A stretch of DNA of 48,434 nt from Massiliimicrobium timonense (GTDB lineage Bacteria > Bacillota_I > Bacilli_A > Erysipelotrichales > Coprobacillaceae): positions 1 to 48,434 of the forward strand of contig NZ_NFLJ01000023.1 in NCBI RefSeq assembly GCF_002160865.1. The letters run 5' to 3'. Shown here in pieces: positions 17,591-28,413 of this stretch; position 1 is the first letter of the stretch; each line of letters opens with the position of its first letter. The notes below the pieces were generated by a model. It had not been told where the DNA came from. It did no database searches and saw nothing but the letters and a program-made list of their open reading frames with translations. Made by a program: the position numbers and the translations under genes.

Positions 17591-18228
17591 AATGTCATAA
17601 AACTCTTAGTTGATAAAACAAGCAGTTCTATCTTTTGGGGATGACACTTTTCAATAAGTGATAAACAAGTGGTTAAGGTTGATGATGAAGTTATCACATC
17701 ATCAAAAATCAATACCTTTTTTCCTTTAAGAACTGTTTCATTTTGAATACCAATTTTGTCTTTAACCCTTTTTCTTTCAGCAAATGACAAGTCACTTTGT
17801 TTATACATTTCTTTCTTATAAAGTCCTGTAAAAACATGTGATGAAAATGAATAAGCAATACTTTCCATAGGTGCAAAGCCACGTTTTTCATTTTCTTGGA
17901 ACGAACTGGGAGCTACTGCAATGATATAATCTTGATATTGTATATGAAAACAGGACTGATAAGAACATAAAAATGCATCTTTTAAAGCATAGTCATAAAG
18001 TCCCTTATATTGATAAAGAAGTGATTTAAAGAAATCATCATATTCATATAAAATTCTTAAAGGATGGTGATGAAAAGTTGTTTGAATATCTATAATATGA
18101 AACTGAGATAAACATTTCTGACATAGTGGCAGAGTATAGAGAAGATGGGCTAAGGATATTTGTTGCAGAAGCGGTGTGTGACAAATTAAGCATTCATTTT
18201 GTTGAGGTCTTTGATGGTATGAATACAT
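17587..18228 (-). CDS. comFC: ComFC-like phosphoribosyltransferase-domain competence protein
   Basis: A 213-residue ComF protein. An N-terminal zinc ribbon (CLICHTP ... LCQKCL) and a phosphoribosyltransferase-like domain with the PRPP loop VLIFDDVITSSSTL near residues 171-184. ComFC supports natural DNA uptake and internal handling of single-stranded DNA together with ComFA. It overlaps the 3' end of comFA by 43 bp. Its own ribosome binding site is weak, so translational coupling to comFA is likely. Confidence 0.88.
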   Translation of the reverse strand: MYSYHQRPQQNECLICHTPLLQQISLAHLLYTLPLCQKCLSQFHIIDIQTTFHHHPLRILYEYDDFFKSLLYQYKGLYDYALKDAFLCSYQSCFHIQYQDYIIAVAPSSFQENEKRGFAPMESIAYSFSSHVFTGLYKKEMYKQSDLSFAERKRVKDKIGIQNETVLKGKKVLIFDDVITSSSTLTTCLSLIEKCHPQKIELLVLSTKSFMTL

Positions 18229-19313
18229 TGCTTGATAGATGCGGTATGTTCATTGGATAAAATATAAACATGCCCTTGAGGATGAGAGATTTTACGTCCT
18301 ACACGCCCTGCTATTTGAATTAATGTTCTACGATCAAACAAATCATTTTCACCATGATAGATAATCACCTGAACATCTTCTACAGTAATTCCACGTTCCA
18401 GTAAAGTTGTGGAAACAATCACATCAATGTCGCCTTTTTTCAATGCCTCCAGTTTTTCTTGATTATGTTCATGTATAGAAGAAACACCTTGAACTTTAAG
18501 ACCATGTAATTTTTGGACAAGTTTATCAACATCTTTTACATAGGGAACAAAAATAATCACTTTCTTCTTCCATTTCCAAAGGAGTAAACGAATGAGCCAT
18601 ATCTGTAACCAATGAGGACAAATGATTAATTGAGGTACTGGAAGATCATAGCCATGGTATCTGCGATTCATAATTAGTAATTCTTCTCCATGTATATCCT
18701 CTTTGACGAATGTTGCGCTCAACTTGACGTAATGACCTCTACAACAATTCATAAAAATTTCCTGTAAAACTTTGTTCCCATAAAATGGAAAGGCATCTAC
18801 TTCATCCCCGATAATTAAATCAAAACCACTTTGTTCAAAGCGATATAATTGATGCATCGTACAAATAACCATCTGTGCATCCATATTTTCGTTATGTCCA
18901 CCATAAACCAAACCAATATCCAGATGATCAAATGCTTCTTGAATCCTTTGATATAATTCTTTCACTAATTCTTTTCGAGGAATGCAAAAACAAACACGAT
19001 GACCAATCTGTAAAGCATACTGAATTAACTCAAATACGATTTCTGTTTTTCCAGAACCGCAGACTGCCAAGACGGCGGAATGTTTATGACTTTGATAATT
19101 TTTAACAAGCTGTCTGGATATTTCCTTTTGAGTTGGAGATAGTTCAAAATCAAGATGATATTGAACTTGACATACAGGATATTGATGATTTTCCTGTTGA
19201 CATGTTTCATCAATCCAGACACGATGGAATTGGATGCACTCACGACAATAATATCTTCCATTTAACTCATATAAGCGCTCTACATTTCGATTATGACATC
19301 TTGAACATTCCAC
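18186..19313 (-). CDS. comFA: ComFA-like DNA translocase/helicase
   Basis: A 375-residue superfamily 2 ATPase. A zinc finger is formed by C3, C6, C23 and C26, Walker A is GSGKT (residues 86-90), the DEAD-type box is DEVD (170-173), and motif VI is QIAGRVGRK. ComFA helps pull transforming DNA across the membrane. It precedes comFC in the normal order. Together the pair suggests natural competence or its remnant; no other late competence genes are in the window. Confidence 0.9.
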   Translation of the reverse strand: MECSRCHNRNVERLYELNGRYYCRECIQFHRVWIDETCQQENHQYPVCQVQYHLDFELSPTQKEISRQLVKNYQSHKHSAVLAVCGSGKTEIVFELIQYALQIGHRVCFCIPRKELVKELYQRIQEAFDHLDIGLVYGGHNENMDAQMVICTMHQLYRFEQSGFDLIIGDEVDAFPFYGNKVLQEIFMNCCRGHYVKLSATFVKEDIHGEELLIMNRRYHGYDLPVPQLIICPHWLQIWLIRLLLWKWKKKVIIFVPYVKDVDKLVQKLHGLKVQGVSSIHEHNQEKLEALKKGDIDVIVSTTLLERGITVEDVQVIIYHGENDLFDRRTLIQIAGRVGRKISHPQGHVYILSNEHTASIKQCIHTIKDLNKMNA

Positions 19314-19427
19314 TTTTCATCACCCATAGCTATCATACCACAAATCAACACCTCTAAAATCTCAACTTTGTCTTATCTTTTTCTCATATTTCAAAAAACA
19401 TTTCATACATTGTATGGGGTGAAATCT

Positions 19428-21224
19428 ATGTGTGGAATTATCACAATTTGTAATTATTCAAAACATTTACTTGATTATGATGAAAAAATCATGACAATGA
19501 CAAAGCTCTTACAAAAGCGTGGGCCTGATCATATGGGTTATTTTATGACACCACATTGTCTTATGGGACATACACGTTTAGCTATTATTGATTTAAAGAA
19601 TGGGCAACAACCTCTTTTATATACGCATCATGAGCGTACTTATCGCATGACATATAACGGTGAGATTTATAATATGACTGAAATCAAAAATCATTTGATT
19701 GAGTTAGGTTACACATTTCAAACAATGAGTGATAGCGAAGTTGTTTTGGCTGCTTATATAGAATATCAGGAACATTGTCTTGATTTATTTGAAGGTATTT
19801 TTGCATTTGTAATTGATGATGGTGAAAAATTATTCGCTGCAAGAGATCCTCTTGGTGTCAAACCATTATATTATACATTACATGAAGGAACATTGGTTAT
19901 TGCCAGTGAAATCAAAAGTCTTTTAAGCTATCTTGGTCAGGCTATTGTCGATGAAAAAGGTGTCAAAGAACTCTTAGGACTGGGTCCAAGTTTAACACCC
20001 GGTCAAACAGTCTATAAAAACATTTATTCCTTAAGACCAGGCTATTATTTATACTTTCAAAAAGAGTTACACATTCAATGTTATTGGAAGCTACATGATC
20101 AATCTCATGACGAAAATCTGCCAGAAACGATTCAGCATGTGCGTCATCTTGTTATAGAGAGTGTTCAACATCAATTGTTAAGCGATGTTCCTTTATCAAC
20201 AATGTTGTCAGGTGGTTTAGATTCCAGCATTATTACAGCCATTACTTCACAATATGTCCGTCCACTTTCTACCTATAGCGTCACTTATGAAGATCAAGAG
20301 CAATACTTTCATGCCTATGATTACCAGACAACAATGGATGATGACTATATTCATCAGATGGTCACACGTTACACACCACATCATCACAATATTATTTTAA
20401 AGCAAACAGATTTAATAGATGCTTTAAAAGAAGCCTTAATTGCCAGAGATATGCCAGGTATGGCAGATATTGATGCAAGTTTTCTTTTATTTTCTAAAGA
20501 AATCGCTAAAGAGCATAAAGTCACATTATCAGGTGAATGTGCTGATGAAATCTTTGGTGGTTATCCTTGGTTTTATAAAGAAGAACTCTATAACCAGCCT
20601 TATTTCCCTTGGATACGTGATTTAGATCAGAGATTAAGTATGTTTAATGAAAAAGTTCAAAAATTAAACCTTAAAGACTATATTATTCAACGCTATCAAG
20701 AAAGCTTACAAGAAATTCATACTGACAATCGTAAAAAACAGCTTATCTATCTCAATACACAATGGTTTATGCAAACACTTTTAACACGTGCTGACAGTCA
20801 AACCATGCGTGCTTCATTAGAAGTCCGTGTCCCTTTTGCTTCTACAAAAATACTTCAATATCTTTATAATATGCCCGAGGACTATATGTTTTTTCAAGGT
20901 GAAGAAAAAGGTATTCTTCGTCAGGCTTTTCACGATTTTTTACCAGAAGATATTTTACATCGTAAAAAGAATCCTTATCCTAAGACCTATTCTCCACTTT
21001 ATGCTCAACTTATCGAAAACAAATTAAAAGAATCCTTAAAGGATCCTTCTAATCTTTTATTTCAATTTTTTGATTATCAAAAGCTTAATGGTTTTATACA
21101 ATCTCATGGTCAAAGTCTAACTGCTCCATGGTTTGGACAACTTATGATGGGACCCCAACTCATGGCTTATTTCTATCAAATTTATTTATGGGGAAAAATT
21201 TATCACATTCAACTTGAATTTTAA
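19428..21224 (+). CDS. asnB: Asparagine synthase (glutamine-hydrolysing)
   Basis: A 598-residue enzyme. The glutaminase domain begins with the required Cys2 nucleophile directly after the start (MCGIITI), which fixes the start at 19428 with GGGGTGA upstream; the open frame before it is not used. The synthetase domain carries the ATP pyrophosphatase loop LSGGLDSS at residues 260-267. It converts aspartate, glutamine and ATP to asparagine. It is a single-gene unit, divergent from comFA, with its own terminator. No T-box leader is visible in the 114-bp upstream gap. Confidence 0.92.
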   Translation: MCGIITICNYSKHLLDYDEKIMTMTKLLQKRGPDHMGYFMTPHCLMGHTRLAIIDLKNGQQPLLYTHHERTYRMTYNGEIYNMTEIKNHLIELGYTFQTMSDSEVVLAAYIEYQEHCLDLFEGIFAFVIDDGEKLFAARDPLGVKPLYYTLHEGTLVIASEIKSLLSYLGQAIVDEKGVKELLGLGPSLTPGQTVYKNIYSLRPGYYLYFQKELHIQCYWKLHDQSHDENLPETIQHVRHLVIESVQHQLLSDVPLSTMLSGGLDSSIITAITSQYVRPLSTYSVTYEDQEQYFHAYDYQTTMDDDYIHQMVTRYTPHHHNIILKQTDLIDALKEALIARDMPGMADIDASFLLFSKEIAKEHKVTLSGECADEIFGGYPWFYKEELYNQPYFPWIRDLDQRLSMFNEKVQKLNLKDYIIQRYQESLQEIHTDNRKKQLIYLNTQWFMQTLLTRADSQTMRASLEVRVPFASTKILQYLYNMPEDYMFFQGEEKGILRQAFHDFLPEDILHRKKNPYPKTYSPLYAQLIENKLKESLKDPSNLLFQFFDYQKLNGFIQSHGQSLTAPWFGQLMMGPQLMAYFYQIYLWGKIYHIQLEF

Positions 21225-21246
21225 GCAGGTCACCCTGCTTTTTTAT
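21223..21246. terminator. Terminator between asnB and the convergent GDPD gene
   Basis: AAGCAGG pairs with CCTGCTT around TCAC, then TTTTAT on the plus strand. The upstream AT-rich flank gives only weak function on the minus strand. Confidence 0.8.
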
Positions 21247-23081
21247 ATTTGATCTTCATAATATGAATGAGGATGTTTTTGTAGATAAGCATCAATAGCC
21301 TGTCTTCCTAAATCAGGATCATTAGTAATAATTCCACTTACTCCCATATCTAAATACTGTTTCATTTTCTTTTCATTATCTACTGTCCATATGTAAATAG
21401 GAATCATTTGTGAAATAGCTTTTTGAATTAAAGAAGTACTTGCTCGATTTTCTTCAATAGCTAAAAAGTCAATATCCATATTCCATATACTTGCATCAAT
21501 ATCTCCAATACTTCCATAAATACAGTATCCAATCCACCATTCAGGATAAAGATGATGTAAATAAGATACAGTCGGATAATGCAGGGACATAAACATTGTT
21601 TGTGAACCCATATGATATTGATTGACAATTTTCACCACCTGATTGACCATTTCACGGTAATTTTCAGGATCAGCTTTGAATTCTATTAATAATTTGATAT
21701 TGAAATGATGATCTTGCATCTTTTGAATCAAATGTTCTAATGTCGTAGGTTGAGCTGTATAATTTTCATATTGTAATGTTGTATCTTCAAATTGTTGGGC
21801 AGTCATTTGTGAAACGGATGTAGATACATGGGATAGACGTGACATTGTTGTATCATGATATACAATTGGAATACCATCTTTAGATAACTGAATATCAATT
21901 TCTGCAAAATCACTACCATAATCATTAGCTTTTTCTACAGCTTCAAAAGTATTTTCAATAGCGTACCCTGAACCACGATGCCCTATTACATAAGGCTTAT
22001 GCAATCTTAAATCTTGATGAAAATAAACAATCCCTACAATAAAAATACAAATGATACAAATAATACGTAAATATTTTTGATAAGTACGTATCCATTGTAT
22101 TTGTGAAAAATATTGTTTTAATTGACATAAGGCGTATCCTGTTGTTTTTTGGCAATGACTGATCAATCGTTGCAAACGAATGGTATCTAAATTCTGTTGT
22201 TGAATGGTCATGATTTCTTTTTCATACTGACAAAATAATGACACAAGATAATTCAAAAAGAGAGTCATTGCGATAATCTGTAAAAGATAAATGATGATAT
22301 ATTGAATAACACTATAACGAAAAGATGCAAAATGCATGAGATATTTTACAAAATAAATATTAAAATCTCGATTATGTAAAAGAGGGTATGGTAAGATATG
22401 TATGATACTATTTTCTACGATCACCCACGCTATGATACTCATCAACAATCTTATTTTTTGTGAAAAAGTGATTGTTTTTAGTAAATGGCATCCTTTTTTT
22501 ATAGCTTGTATCAAAGACATTTGTTTTAAAAATAAATAAAGTGGAACAAAAATCATCATAATATATAAACCATAATAAAATAAATAAATAAGACCAATCA
22601 AAATTTGGCCTTGAAGGGTTAATTGAAGTTCATTTAAAATGAAAGATGGAATATCCCATCTAGGGACATAATTATTAATATACCCTACATGAACTAAAGG
22701 TAACAATAACAACATATAAAGACCACTTAATACAAAAGTTGGTTTATGAATTGTTTTTAAATTGATGATACTTTTTAAAACAATCTCTTTCAATTGATAA
22801 GATTGTTTTTGATGTTCTAAGGTGATGATTTGTATAATCACATACAGATTGTAATAAATCAAAAGCATCATCGTCAGTACTAAAATCAAAAATATAATGA
22901 TTCCCGGTAATGATAAAAAAACTTCTATCATATTTTGATTAAAAGCAATACTGACTGATGCCTTCTTTAAATATTCCTTTAAGATAAGTCTGAGTATCGG
23001 ACTTAAACAAAAAAGAATGATCAGCTTATAAATAATTGTAAACTGTAAAACATTCTTAATGAAAGAACCATATTTTTTCAT
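21243..23081 (-). CDS. Membrane-anchored glycerophosphodiester phosphodiesterase
   Basis: About 612 residues. The N-terminal 370 residues form a multi-pass membrane domain (about eight hydrophobic segments). The C-terminal GDPD TIM-barrel starts at VIGHRGSGYAIENTFEA and has the metal/catalytic EIDIQLSKDGIPIVYHD segment. It hydrolyses glycerophosphodiesters, probably from lipid or lipoteichoic-acid turnover at the outer face. This membrane-fused arrangement is common in Bacillota. The exact start is uncertain: ATGs at 23093 and 23081 both lie close to AAAGGGG. Confidence 0.88.
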   Translation of the reverse strand: MKKYGSFIKNVLQFTIIYKLIILFCLSPILRLILKEYLKKASVSIAFNQNMIEVFLSLPGIIIFLILVLTMMLLIYYNLYVIIQIITLEHQKQSYQLKEIVLKSIINLKTIHKPTFVLSGLYMLLLLPLVHVGYINNYVPRWDIPSFILNELQLTLQGQILIGLIYLFYYGLYIMMIFVPLYLFLKQMSLIQAIKKGCHLLKTITFSQKIRLLMSIIAWVIVENSIIHILPYPLLHNRDFNIYFVKYLMHFASFRYSVIQYIIIYLLQIIAMTLFLNYLVSLFCQYEKEIMTIQQQNLDTIRLQRLISHCQKTTGYALCQLKQYFSQIQWIRTYQKYLRIICIICIFIVGIVYFHQDLRLHKPYVIGHRGSGYAIENTFEAVEKANDYGSDFAEIDIQLSKDGIPIVYHDTTMSRLSHVSTSVSQMTAQQFEDTTLQYENYTAQPTTLEHLIQKMQDHHFNIKLLIEFKADPENYREMVNQVVKIVNQYHMGSQTMFMSLHYPTVSYLHHLYPEWWIGYCIYGSIGDIDASIWNMDIDFLAIEENRASTSLIQKAISQMIPIYIWTVDNEKKMKQYLDMGVSGIITNDPDLGRQAIDAYLQKHPHSYYEDQI

Positions 23082-23105
23082 CACACTGACCATCCCCTTT
23101 AGCTA

Positions 23106-23519
23106 CTATGATACATAATCCTGCCACTTTGTCAAATCTCTTTTCCAAAAATAATATTTGTAAATGAGAAAAGTTGCGATAGTACTCATAAGGGCAATAT
23201 AAAATTGAGGATAACAAAGTTCTAAACTTAAACGTAAACTGAATACCCCAGAAAATGGGAAAATATGCCATGTCAAAAACTCATAAATCTCCATTGCAAT
23301 AATCCCTATTAGTCCAATACAGCATAGTATATAACTTGTATATCCCCAATGCATCCAAATGCTAAATATCGTAATCATCATGCATGTAACAGCAATGGGA
23401 TTATTCATTAAAATAAACCCTGATACATCCTGCACTCCCTTATATCCACCAAACCAGGTCATAAACATCGTTGATAAACTGAATATAAAAATGATTGTCA
23501 TAAAGATTTTTCTTTTCAT
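23106..23519 (-). CDS. Small membrane protein of unknown function
   Basis: A 137-residue protein with four predicted transmembrane segments (about 5-25, 38-58, 64-82 and 106-124) and short loops. No recognised family. It sits 24 bp upstream of the GDPD gene on the same strand, so it is probably co-transcribed. The ATG at 23519 follows GTGGGTGAT; an alternative GTG lies three codons upstream. Confidence 0.6.
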   Translation of the reverse strand: MKRKIFMTIIFIFSLSTMFMTWFGGYKGVQDVSGFILMNNPIAVTCMMITIFSIWMHWGYTSYILCCIGLIGIIAMEIYEFLTWHIFPFSGVFSLRLSLELCYPQFYIALMSTIATFLIYKYYFWKRDLTKWQDYVS

Positions 23520-23589
23520 ATTGATCACCCACTTACAGTATAGTGGATTATACGCAAAACTTTCTTAATAAATTCTTAATATTCTATAA

Positions 23590-23620
23590 AAGAAAAACAA
23601 GATCATTCAAGACCTTGTTC
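23590..23620 (-). terminator. Terminator of the V/A-ATPase operon
   Basis: The minus strand has AACAAGGTC pairing with GATCTTGTT (one G-U), then TTTCTTTT. The stop of the subunit D gene lies in the stem. Confidence 0.75.
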
Positions 23621-24247
23621 TTTCTTTAATCTTTCTTGTTTATTTTTTTGCGTTTTGATGACTTTTTGACGAGAGAATTCTTCTCTATCTTTTTCATCTA
23701 AAGATTCACTAATGAATTTCACTGTTCTTTCAAATTCAGGAATAGAAATGTTTTGCAAAGCATTAGCACGTTTTTGTGTTTTACGAATAGCATTGGCTAA
23801 ACGATAAACAGCATTTTCTATTTCTGCTAATTTCACAGTTAATTCTTTAACATGATAGAAACATCTATAAGCATAATCAACTTTAGAATTTGCTCTTTCA
23901 AAACCATATCCTAGACGAAGAGGTGTTTTTTCATAGCTTACTTTTGGAATTTCGACTCCCATAACGCTTCGATAAGTCACACTCAATCCTTCATCAATAG
24001 GAACAGCTTCAACAATATCACTGATAATACCAAGTGACATGTTCGCTTCCTGAAGAGCATAATAAGCTTTTTGATAAGAATCTGTAATATCATCTCTGAT
24101 CAATTTGACATCATCTAATAAATTCATCATTTCCTTGATGAGAACATTTCTTTTTTTATCCATCAAGTCATAACCCAAATATGCGAGTTCTAATGACTTT
24201 TTGGTAGCAATCAAATTCCCTTTTGTTGGAAAGACCTGATTAGCCAT
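23603..24247 (-). CDS. atpD: V/A-type ATPase subunit D (central stalk)
   Basis: A 214-residue coiled-coil central rotor shaft subunit. It begins with the family hallmark [17 protein letters not shown] and has a long C-terminal helix ([22 protein letters not shown]), the conserved end of subunit D. It connects the A3B3 head to the membrane ring. It overlaps subunit B by 8 bp and is the last gene of the operon. Confidence 0.93.
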   Translation of the reverse strand: MANQVFPTKGNLIATKKSLELAYLGYDLMDKKRNVLIKEMMNLLDDVKLIRDDITDSYQKAYYALQEANMSLGIISDIVEAVPIDEGLSVTYRSVMGVEIPKVSYEKTPLRLGYGFERANSKVDYAYRCFYHVKELTVKLAEIENAVYRLANAIRKTQKRANALQNISIPEFERTVKFISESLDEKDREEFSRQKVIKTQKNKQERLKKEQGLE

Positions 24248-25688
24248 TATCTACAGCCTGCTGTAGCTCTTTAATCATTGTATCTTCTTGAAGATTAAAT
24301 TGAGCTACTGCCTTTTCATGATCATAGAATTGTTCTAATACGGCATTATCAATACGATCTAATTCATTCTTAGGAAGAACAGATAATAAAGTCCATCCTA
24401 AATCTAATGTTTCTTCAATAGATCTGTTTGTATTGAAACCTTGGTTAAGGAAATGTTGTTCAAATAAACGTCCAAATTCCATATATTTTCTATCAACAGG
24501 TGTTAATTCATCTTCACCAATAACTGATGTTAATGATTTAACATCCTGCACATGTGCATAGGCAGCAAATAGCTGGTTAGATACATCTGAATGATCTTTT
24601 CTTGTATATCCTTCACCAATACCGTCTTTCATCAAACGTGAAAGTGATGGAAGCACACTTACTGGTGGATAAATACCCATTGAATTCAATTCAGAATCAA
24701 GTGTAATCTGTCCTTCAGTAATATATCCAGTTAAGTCAGGTACTGGGTGAGTAATATCATTGTTAGGCATTGTTAAAATTGGAATTTGTGTCACTGATCC
24801 TTTTGCTGATTTAGAAATACCAGCTCTTTCATATAATGAAGCTAAGTCAGAATATAAGTATCCTGGATATCCTTTACGTCCAGGAATTTCTCCCTTACTT
24901 GAAGAGAATTCACGTAAAGCTTCACAATAAGAAGTGACATCAGTATAAATAACCAAAACATGCATATCATGTTCATAAGCTAAATATTCAGCTGCTGTTA
25001 AAGCACAACGTGGTGTTAATGTACGTTCAATGATTGGGTCATTAGACAAGTTCAAGAACATAACAACTCTTTGCATAACCCCAGCTTCTTCAAAAGAACG
25101 TCTGAAGTATTCAGCAACGTCATTTGTAACACCCATTGCCGCAAAGACAACTGCAAATCCACTACCATCATCATCTTTAACTTTGGCCTGTTTAACGATT
25201 TGTACAGCTAATTGATTGTGTGGCAAACCTGAACCTGAGAAGATTGGTAATTTCTGTCCACGAATCAAAGTTGTTAAACAGTCAATAGATGAAATACCAG
25301 TGTTAATATAGTTTCTTGGATAAACACGAGCAACTGGATTTAATGGTTGACCGTTAATATCCATAGATTTTTCAGCATAGATTTCTCCAAGACCATCAAT
25401 TGGTTTTCCTGCTCCAGAGAACACACGTCCTAAGATTTCCTTAGATACAGGAAGTTCCATTGGATGACCTAATAATCTTGTTTTTGTATTGGCAAGAGAT
25501 AAAGAGTTTGTTCCTTCAAAAACCTGTACAACAACTCTTTCTCCTTCAATTTGAACGATACGTCCTAAACGAGTTGAACCATCTTTTAATTGTAATTCGA
25601 CCATTTCGTCATATGAAGCATCTTTAACATGATCTAATACGACTAATGAACCATTAATTTCGTTCAACCCTACATATTGTAGACTCAT
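24240..25688 (-). CDS. atpB: V/A-type ATPase subunit B (non-catalytic head subunit)
   Basis: A 482-residue head subunit. The Walker A loop is replaced by [12 protein letters not shown], as expected for non-catalytic B. PALTR-like [14 protein letters not shown] and [13 protein letters not shown] are family landmarks. It alternates with subunit A in the A3B3 hexamer. It lies 14 bp after subunit A. Confidence 0.95.
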   Translation of the reverse strand: MSLQYVGLNEINGSLVVLDHVKDASYDEMVELQLKDGSTRLGRIVQIEGERVVVQVFEGTNSLSLANTKTRLLGHPMELPVSKEILGRVFSGAGKPIDGLGEIYAEKSMDINGQPLNPVARVYPRNYINTGISSIDCLTTLIRGQKLPIFSGSGLPHNQLAVQIVKQAKVKDDDGSGFAVVFAAMGVTNDVAEYFRRSFEEAGVMQRVVMFLNLSNDPIIERTLTPRCALTAAEYLAYEHDMHVLVIYTDVTSYCEALREFSSSKGEIPGRKGYPGYLYSDLASLYERAGISKSAKGSVTQIPILTMPNNDITHPVPDLTGYITEGQITLDSELNSMGIYPPVSVLPSLSRLMKDGIGEGYTRKDHSDVSNQLFAAYAHVQDVKSLTSVIGEDELTPVDRKYMEFGRLFEQHFLNQGFNTNRSIEETLDLGWTLLSVLPKNELDRIDNAVLEQFYDHEKAVAQFNLQEDTMIKELQQAVDNG

Positions 25689-25702
25689 AACATTTTCCTC
25701 CT

Positions 25703-27460
25703 TTAGTCAATAGATGCAACTGCTTCATCAATTTCTTTATAATAATCATCAAATAAAGCTAAATTATTGTTAGGGACATCATATTTCATTTTGACAACTC
25801 TATCAAAAATACCTGTTTCCAAAATCAAACGAATTGGTTTTCCAGCACTGACAACTTCTTTACCACGTTTATATAAGTATAAGATGACTTCCATCATCTT
25901 TAACTGTTTTTCAAGTGGTACATAAGTATCATCTGGATGGAATGCATTTTGTTGTAAGTAACCAACACGTACTAATTTAGCAACTTCAATCACTAATTTC
26001 TGATCATCTGGTAAAACATCAGAACCCATTAATTTGACAATTTCCATTAATTTTGTTTCTTCAGCTAAAATACTTGATAATTCCTGACGATCTCTTAAGA
26101 ATTTTGGATCAACATTTTTATTGAACCATCTTTCAAGATCAGGAATATATTCACTATAACTTTGATTCCAGTTAATCGCAAAATAGTGACGTGCATAAGC
26201 TAAAGCTTTATCCAATGCCCAGAAAGTACGTACGAAACGTTTTGTATTTTGAGTGACTGGTTCAGAGAAGTCAGAACCTTGTGGTGATACGGCACCAATG
26301 ATTGTGACTGAACCTTTTGTTCCATTTAAGTTATTCATATATCCAGCACGTTCATAGAATTGTGATAAACGTGATGGCAAGTATGCTGGGAATCCTTCTT
26401 CAGCTGGCATTTCTTCCAAACGTCCAGAAATTTCACGTAACGCTTCTGCCCAACGAGAAGTTGAATCTGCCATGATGGCAACATGATATCCCATATCACG
26501 ATAATATTCAGCAAGTGTTACCCCTGTATAAATAGAAGCTTCACGAGCCGCAACTGGCATGTTAGAAGTATTAGCAATCAATACTGTTCTGTCTGTTAAA
26601 GGTTTGTTAGATTTAGGGTCAATCAATTCTCTAAATTCTTCAAGAACCTGAGTCATTTCGTTACCACGTTCTCCACAACCTACATAAACGATAATATCGG
26701 CATCACACCATTTTGCTAATTGGTGCTGAGTCATTGTTTTTCCAGTACCGAATCCTCCTGGAATAGCAGCTGTTCCACCTTTAGCAATTGGGAACAATGT
26801 ATCAATAACACGTTGTCCTGTCACTAATGGCATTGAAATTGGTAAACGTTTTGTAACTGGTCTTGCCTGTTTGATAGGCCATTTTTGTGTTAATGTACAT
26901 TCCACAATTTCACCATCTGCCGTTTCAATTTTCATGACAACATCATCAATTTTGTATTGTCCAGATGGAGCCACTTCAATAACTTTTCCTTTTGTATATG
27001 GTGATACCATACATTTATGCGTGATTAAGTCAGTTTCAGGAATTGTAGCATAAATATCTCCACCTTTGACTTCATCACCGACTTTTGCAACCATTGTGAC
27101 ATCCCATAATTTATTTTTATCCAATGGATCAACATGGCTACCAGTTGGAATGAAAGCACCAGATTCTTTTGCAATTTCTTCTAGTGGTCTTTCAATCCCA
27201 TCAAAAATATTTCTTAAGATACCAGGACCTAAAGTAACAGAAATAGGTTGTCCAGTTCCATACACAGGTTCTCCTGGTTTTAATCCTGTTGTTGTTTCAT
27301 AAACCTGAATTGTTGTTAATTCTTTTTTGATAGAGATAACTTCTCCAATCAATCTCGCATTACCAACATAAACCATTTCTAACATAGAAAAGGCATCTGT
27401 ATCTTTGACTGTAACAACGGGACCATTGATTGAATAAATTACATTTTCATTCACACTCAT
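25703..27460 (-). CDS. atpA: V/A-type ATPase subunit A (catalytic)
   Basis: A 585-residue catalytic subunit. The P-loop is [11 protein letters not shown], the catalytic region is [11 protein letters not shown], and [19 protein letters not shown] is a family signature. The non-homologous insertion typical of V/A-type A subunits gives the extra length compared with F1-beta. It hydrolyses or synthesises ATP. Confidence 0.96.
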   Translation of the reverse strand: MSVNENVIYSINGPVVTVKDTDAFSMLEMVYVGNARLIGEVISIKKELTTIQVYETTTGLKPGEPVYGTGQPISVTLGPGILRNIFDGIERPLEEIAKESGAFIPTGSHVDPLDKNKLWDVTMVAKVGDEVKGGDIYATIPETDLITHKCMVSPYTKGKVIEVAPSGQYKIDDVVMKIETADGEIVECTLTQKWPIKQARPVTKRLPISMPLVTGQRVIDTLFPIAKGGTAAIPGGFGTGKTMTQHQLAKWCDADIIVYVGCGERGNEMTQVLEEFRELIDPKSNKPLTDRTVLIANTSNMPVAAREASIYTGVTLAEYYRDMGYHVAIMADSTSRWAEALREISGRLEEMPAEEGFPAYLPSRLSQFYERAGYMNNLNGTKGSVTIIGAVSPQGSDFSEPVTQNTKRFVRTFWALDKALAYARHYFAINWNQSYSEYIPDLERWFNKNVDPKFLRDRQELSSILAEETKLMEIVKLMGSDVLPDDQKLVIEVAKLVRVGYLQQNAFHPDDTYVPLEKQLKMMEVILYLYKRGKEVVSAGKPIRLILETGIFDRVVKMKYDVPNNNLALFDDYYKEIDEAVASID

Positions 27461-27471
27461 ACCTCCCGTTT

Positions 27472-28068
27472 CTATCTAATAATTAATCCAGAATTTTTAT
27501 TAAACCAATCTTTTTGATTATTTAAAGCAAAATCTAAAGTTTCATCAACAACTAAAGAAGATGCTTTATTTTCAAGAATAAATCCACCAATTTGAATATC
27601 ATCACTTGCTTGAACTTCAATATCAGTTCCAAAAGCTTTCACAAACGCATCTTTGTTTTTGAAATCATCATGAGATACATACATGATAGACTTAGAATCT
27701 TTAAAATCAGCAGCAACTTTCTTTATTTTTGCTTCTACAAAAGGTAAATATTCATCACTTTTGACAAAAGCTTTTAATTCATCACGTGCCTGATCAAAGA
27801 TGTTTTTCACATATTCATCTCTTTTTTCAATTAATTTTTTTGTTCTTTCAATATGACTTTCAGAAATTTCTGCAGAAGCGTTAGAACTCATTTCTTCTTC
27901 TTCCTGTTTCAATTTTAAATCAGCATCTCTTTTCGCTTCTGCTTTCATAGATTCATAAGCTTCATCTTCAAGAGCTTTCACTTCATTTAAAATTGCCTGT
28001 TCTTCGCTTTTTGCCTGTCTTTCAATTTCATCTTTCATATAGAGAAATACTTGATCAATATTTTGCAT
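27472..28068 (-). CDS. atpE: V/A-type ATPase subunit E (peripheral stalk)
   Basis: A 198-residue subunit. The N-terminal half is a long charged coiled coil (residues about 10-105). The C-terminal half is a globular domain that caps the head (DDIQIGGFILENKASSLVVDETLDFAL). It pairs with the short G/H-type coiled-coil subunit encoded first in the operon to form the stator stalks. Confidence 0.88.
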   Translation of the reverse strand: MQNIDQVFLYMKDEIERQAKSEEQAILNEVKALEDEAYESMKAEAKRDADLKLKQEEEEMSSNASAEISESHIERTKKLIEKRDEYVKNIFDQARDELKAFVKSDEYLPFVEAKIKKVAADFKDSKSIMYVSHDDFKNKDAFVKAFGTDIEVQASDDIQIGGFILENKASSLVVDETLDFALNNQKDWFNKNSGLIIR

Positions 28069-28080
28069 AATCTATCTCTC

Positions 28081-28389
28081 CTATAATTTCACTCCAATAG
28101 CTTCAGATACATAACCGTCGATTGTTTCACCAATCTTAGAATTTCCATGACGGTCAGGTATTTCTGTAATGAGTGGTTTTTGTTGTTTTAATTTAATCTC
28201 TGATATAATATCTGGACACATATCAACTAATTTTGTAGTCACTAAGATAATCGCAATAGATGAATCTTTCATCTTTGACTGTAAAACTTCAAGAAAATCT
28301 TTTCTTGTATGCACAACCACACCTTCAATACCTACAAGTCTTAGTCCCATTAATGTATCAATATTATCGCTGATTAAGAAAAATTTCAT
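28081..28389 (-). CDS. atpF: V/A-type ATPase subunit F
   Basis: A 102-residue small alpha/beta regulatory subunit of the central stalk. FFLISDNIDTLMGLRLVGIEG and ITEIPDRHG are the conserved family segments. The C-terminal helix can insert in the head to regulate activity. Position between K and E fits the operon. Confidence 0.9.
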   Translation of the reverse strand: MKFFLISDNIDTLMGLRLVGIEGVVVHTRKDFLEVLQSKMKDSSIAIILVTTKLVDMCPDIISEIKLKQQKPLITEIPDRHGNSKIGETIDGYVSEAIGVKL

Positions 28390-28413
28390 ATAATCAGACC
28401 TTTCTTGTAAAAA

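Noticed and set aside
19368-19427. 20-residue extension before asparagine synthase
   Set aside because: The enzyme needs Cys directly after the initiator Met; MCGI at 19428 has a good site.
19314-19427. T-box riboswitch before asnB
   Set aside because: The gap is too short and no T-box sequence or terminator/antiterminator pair is visible.
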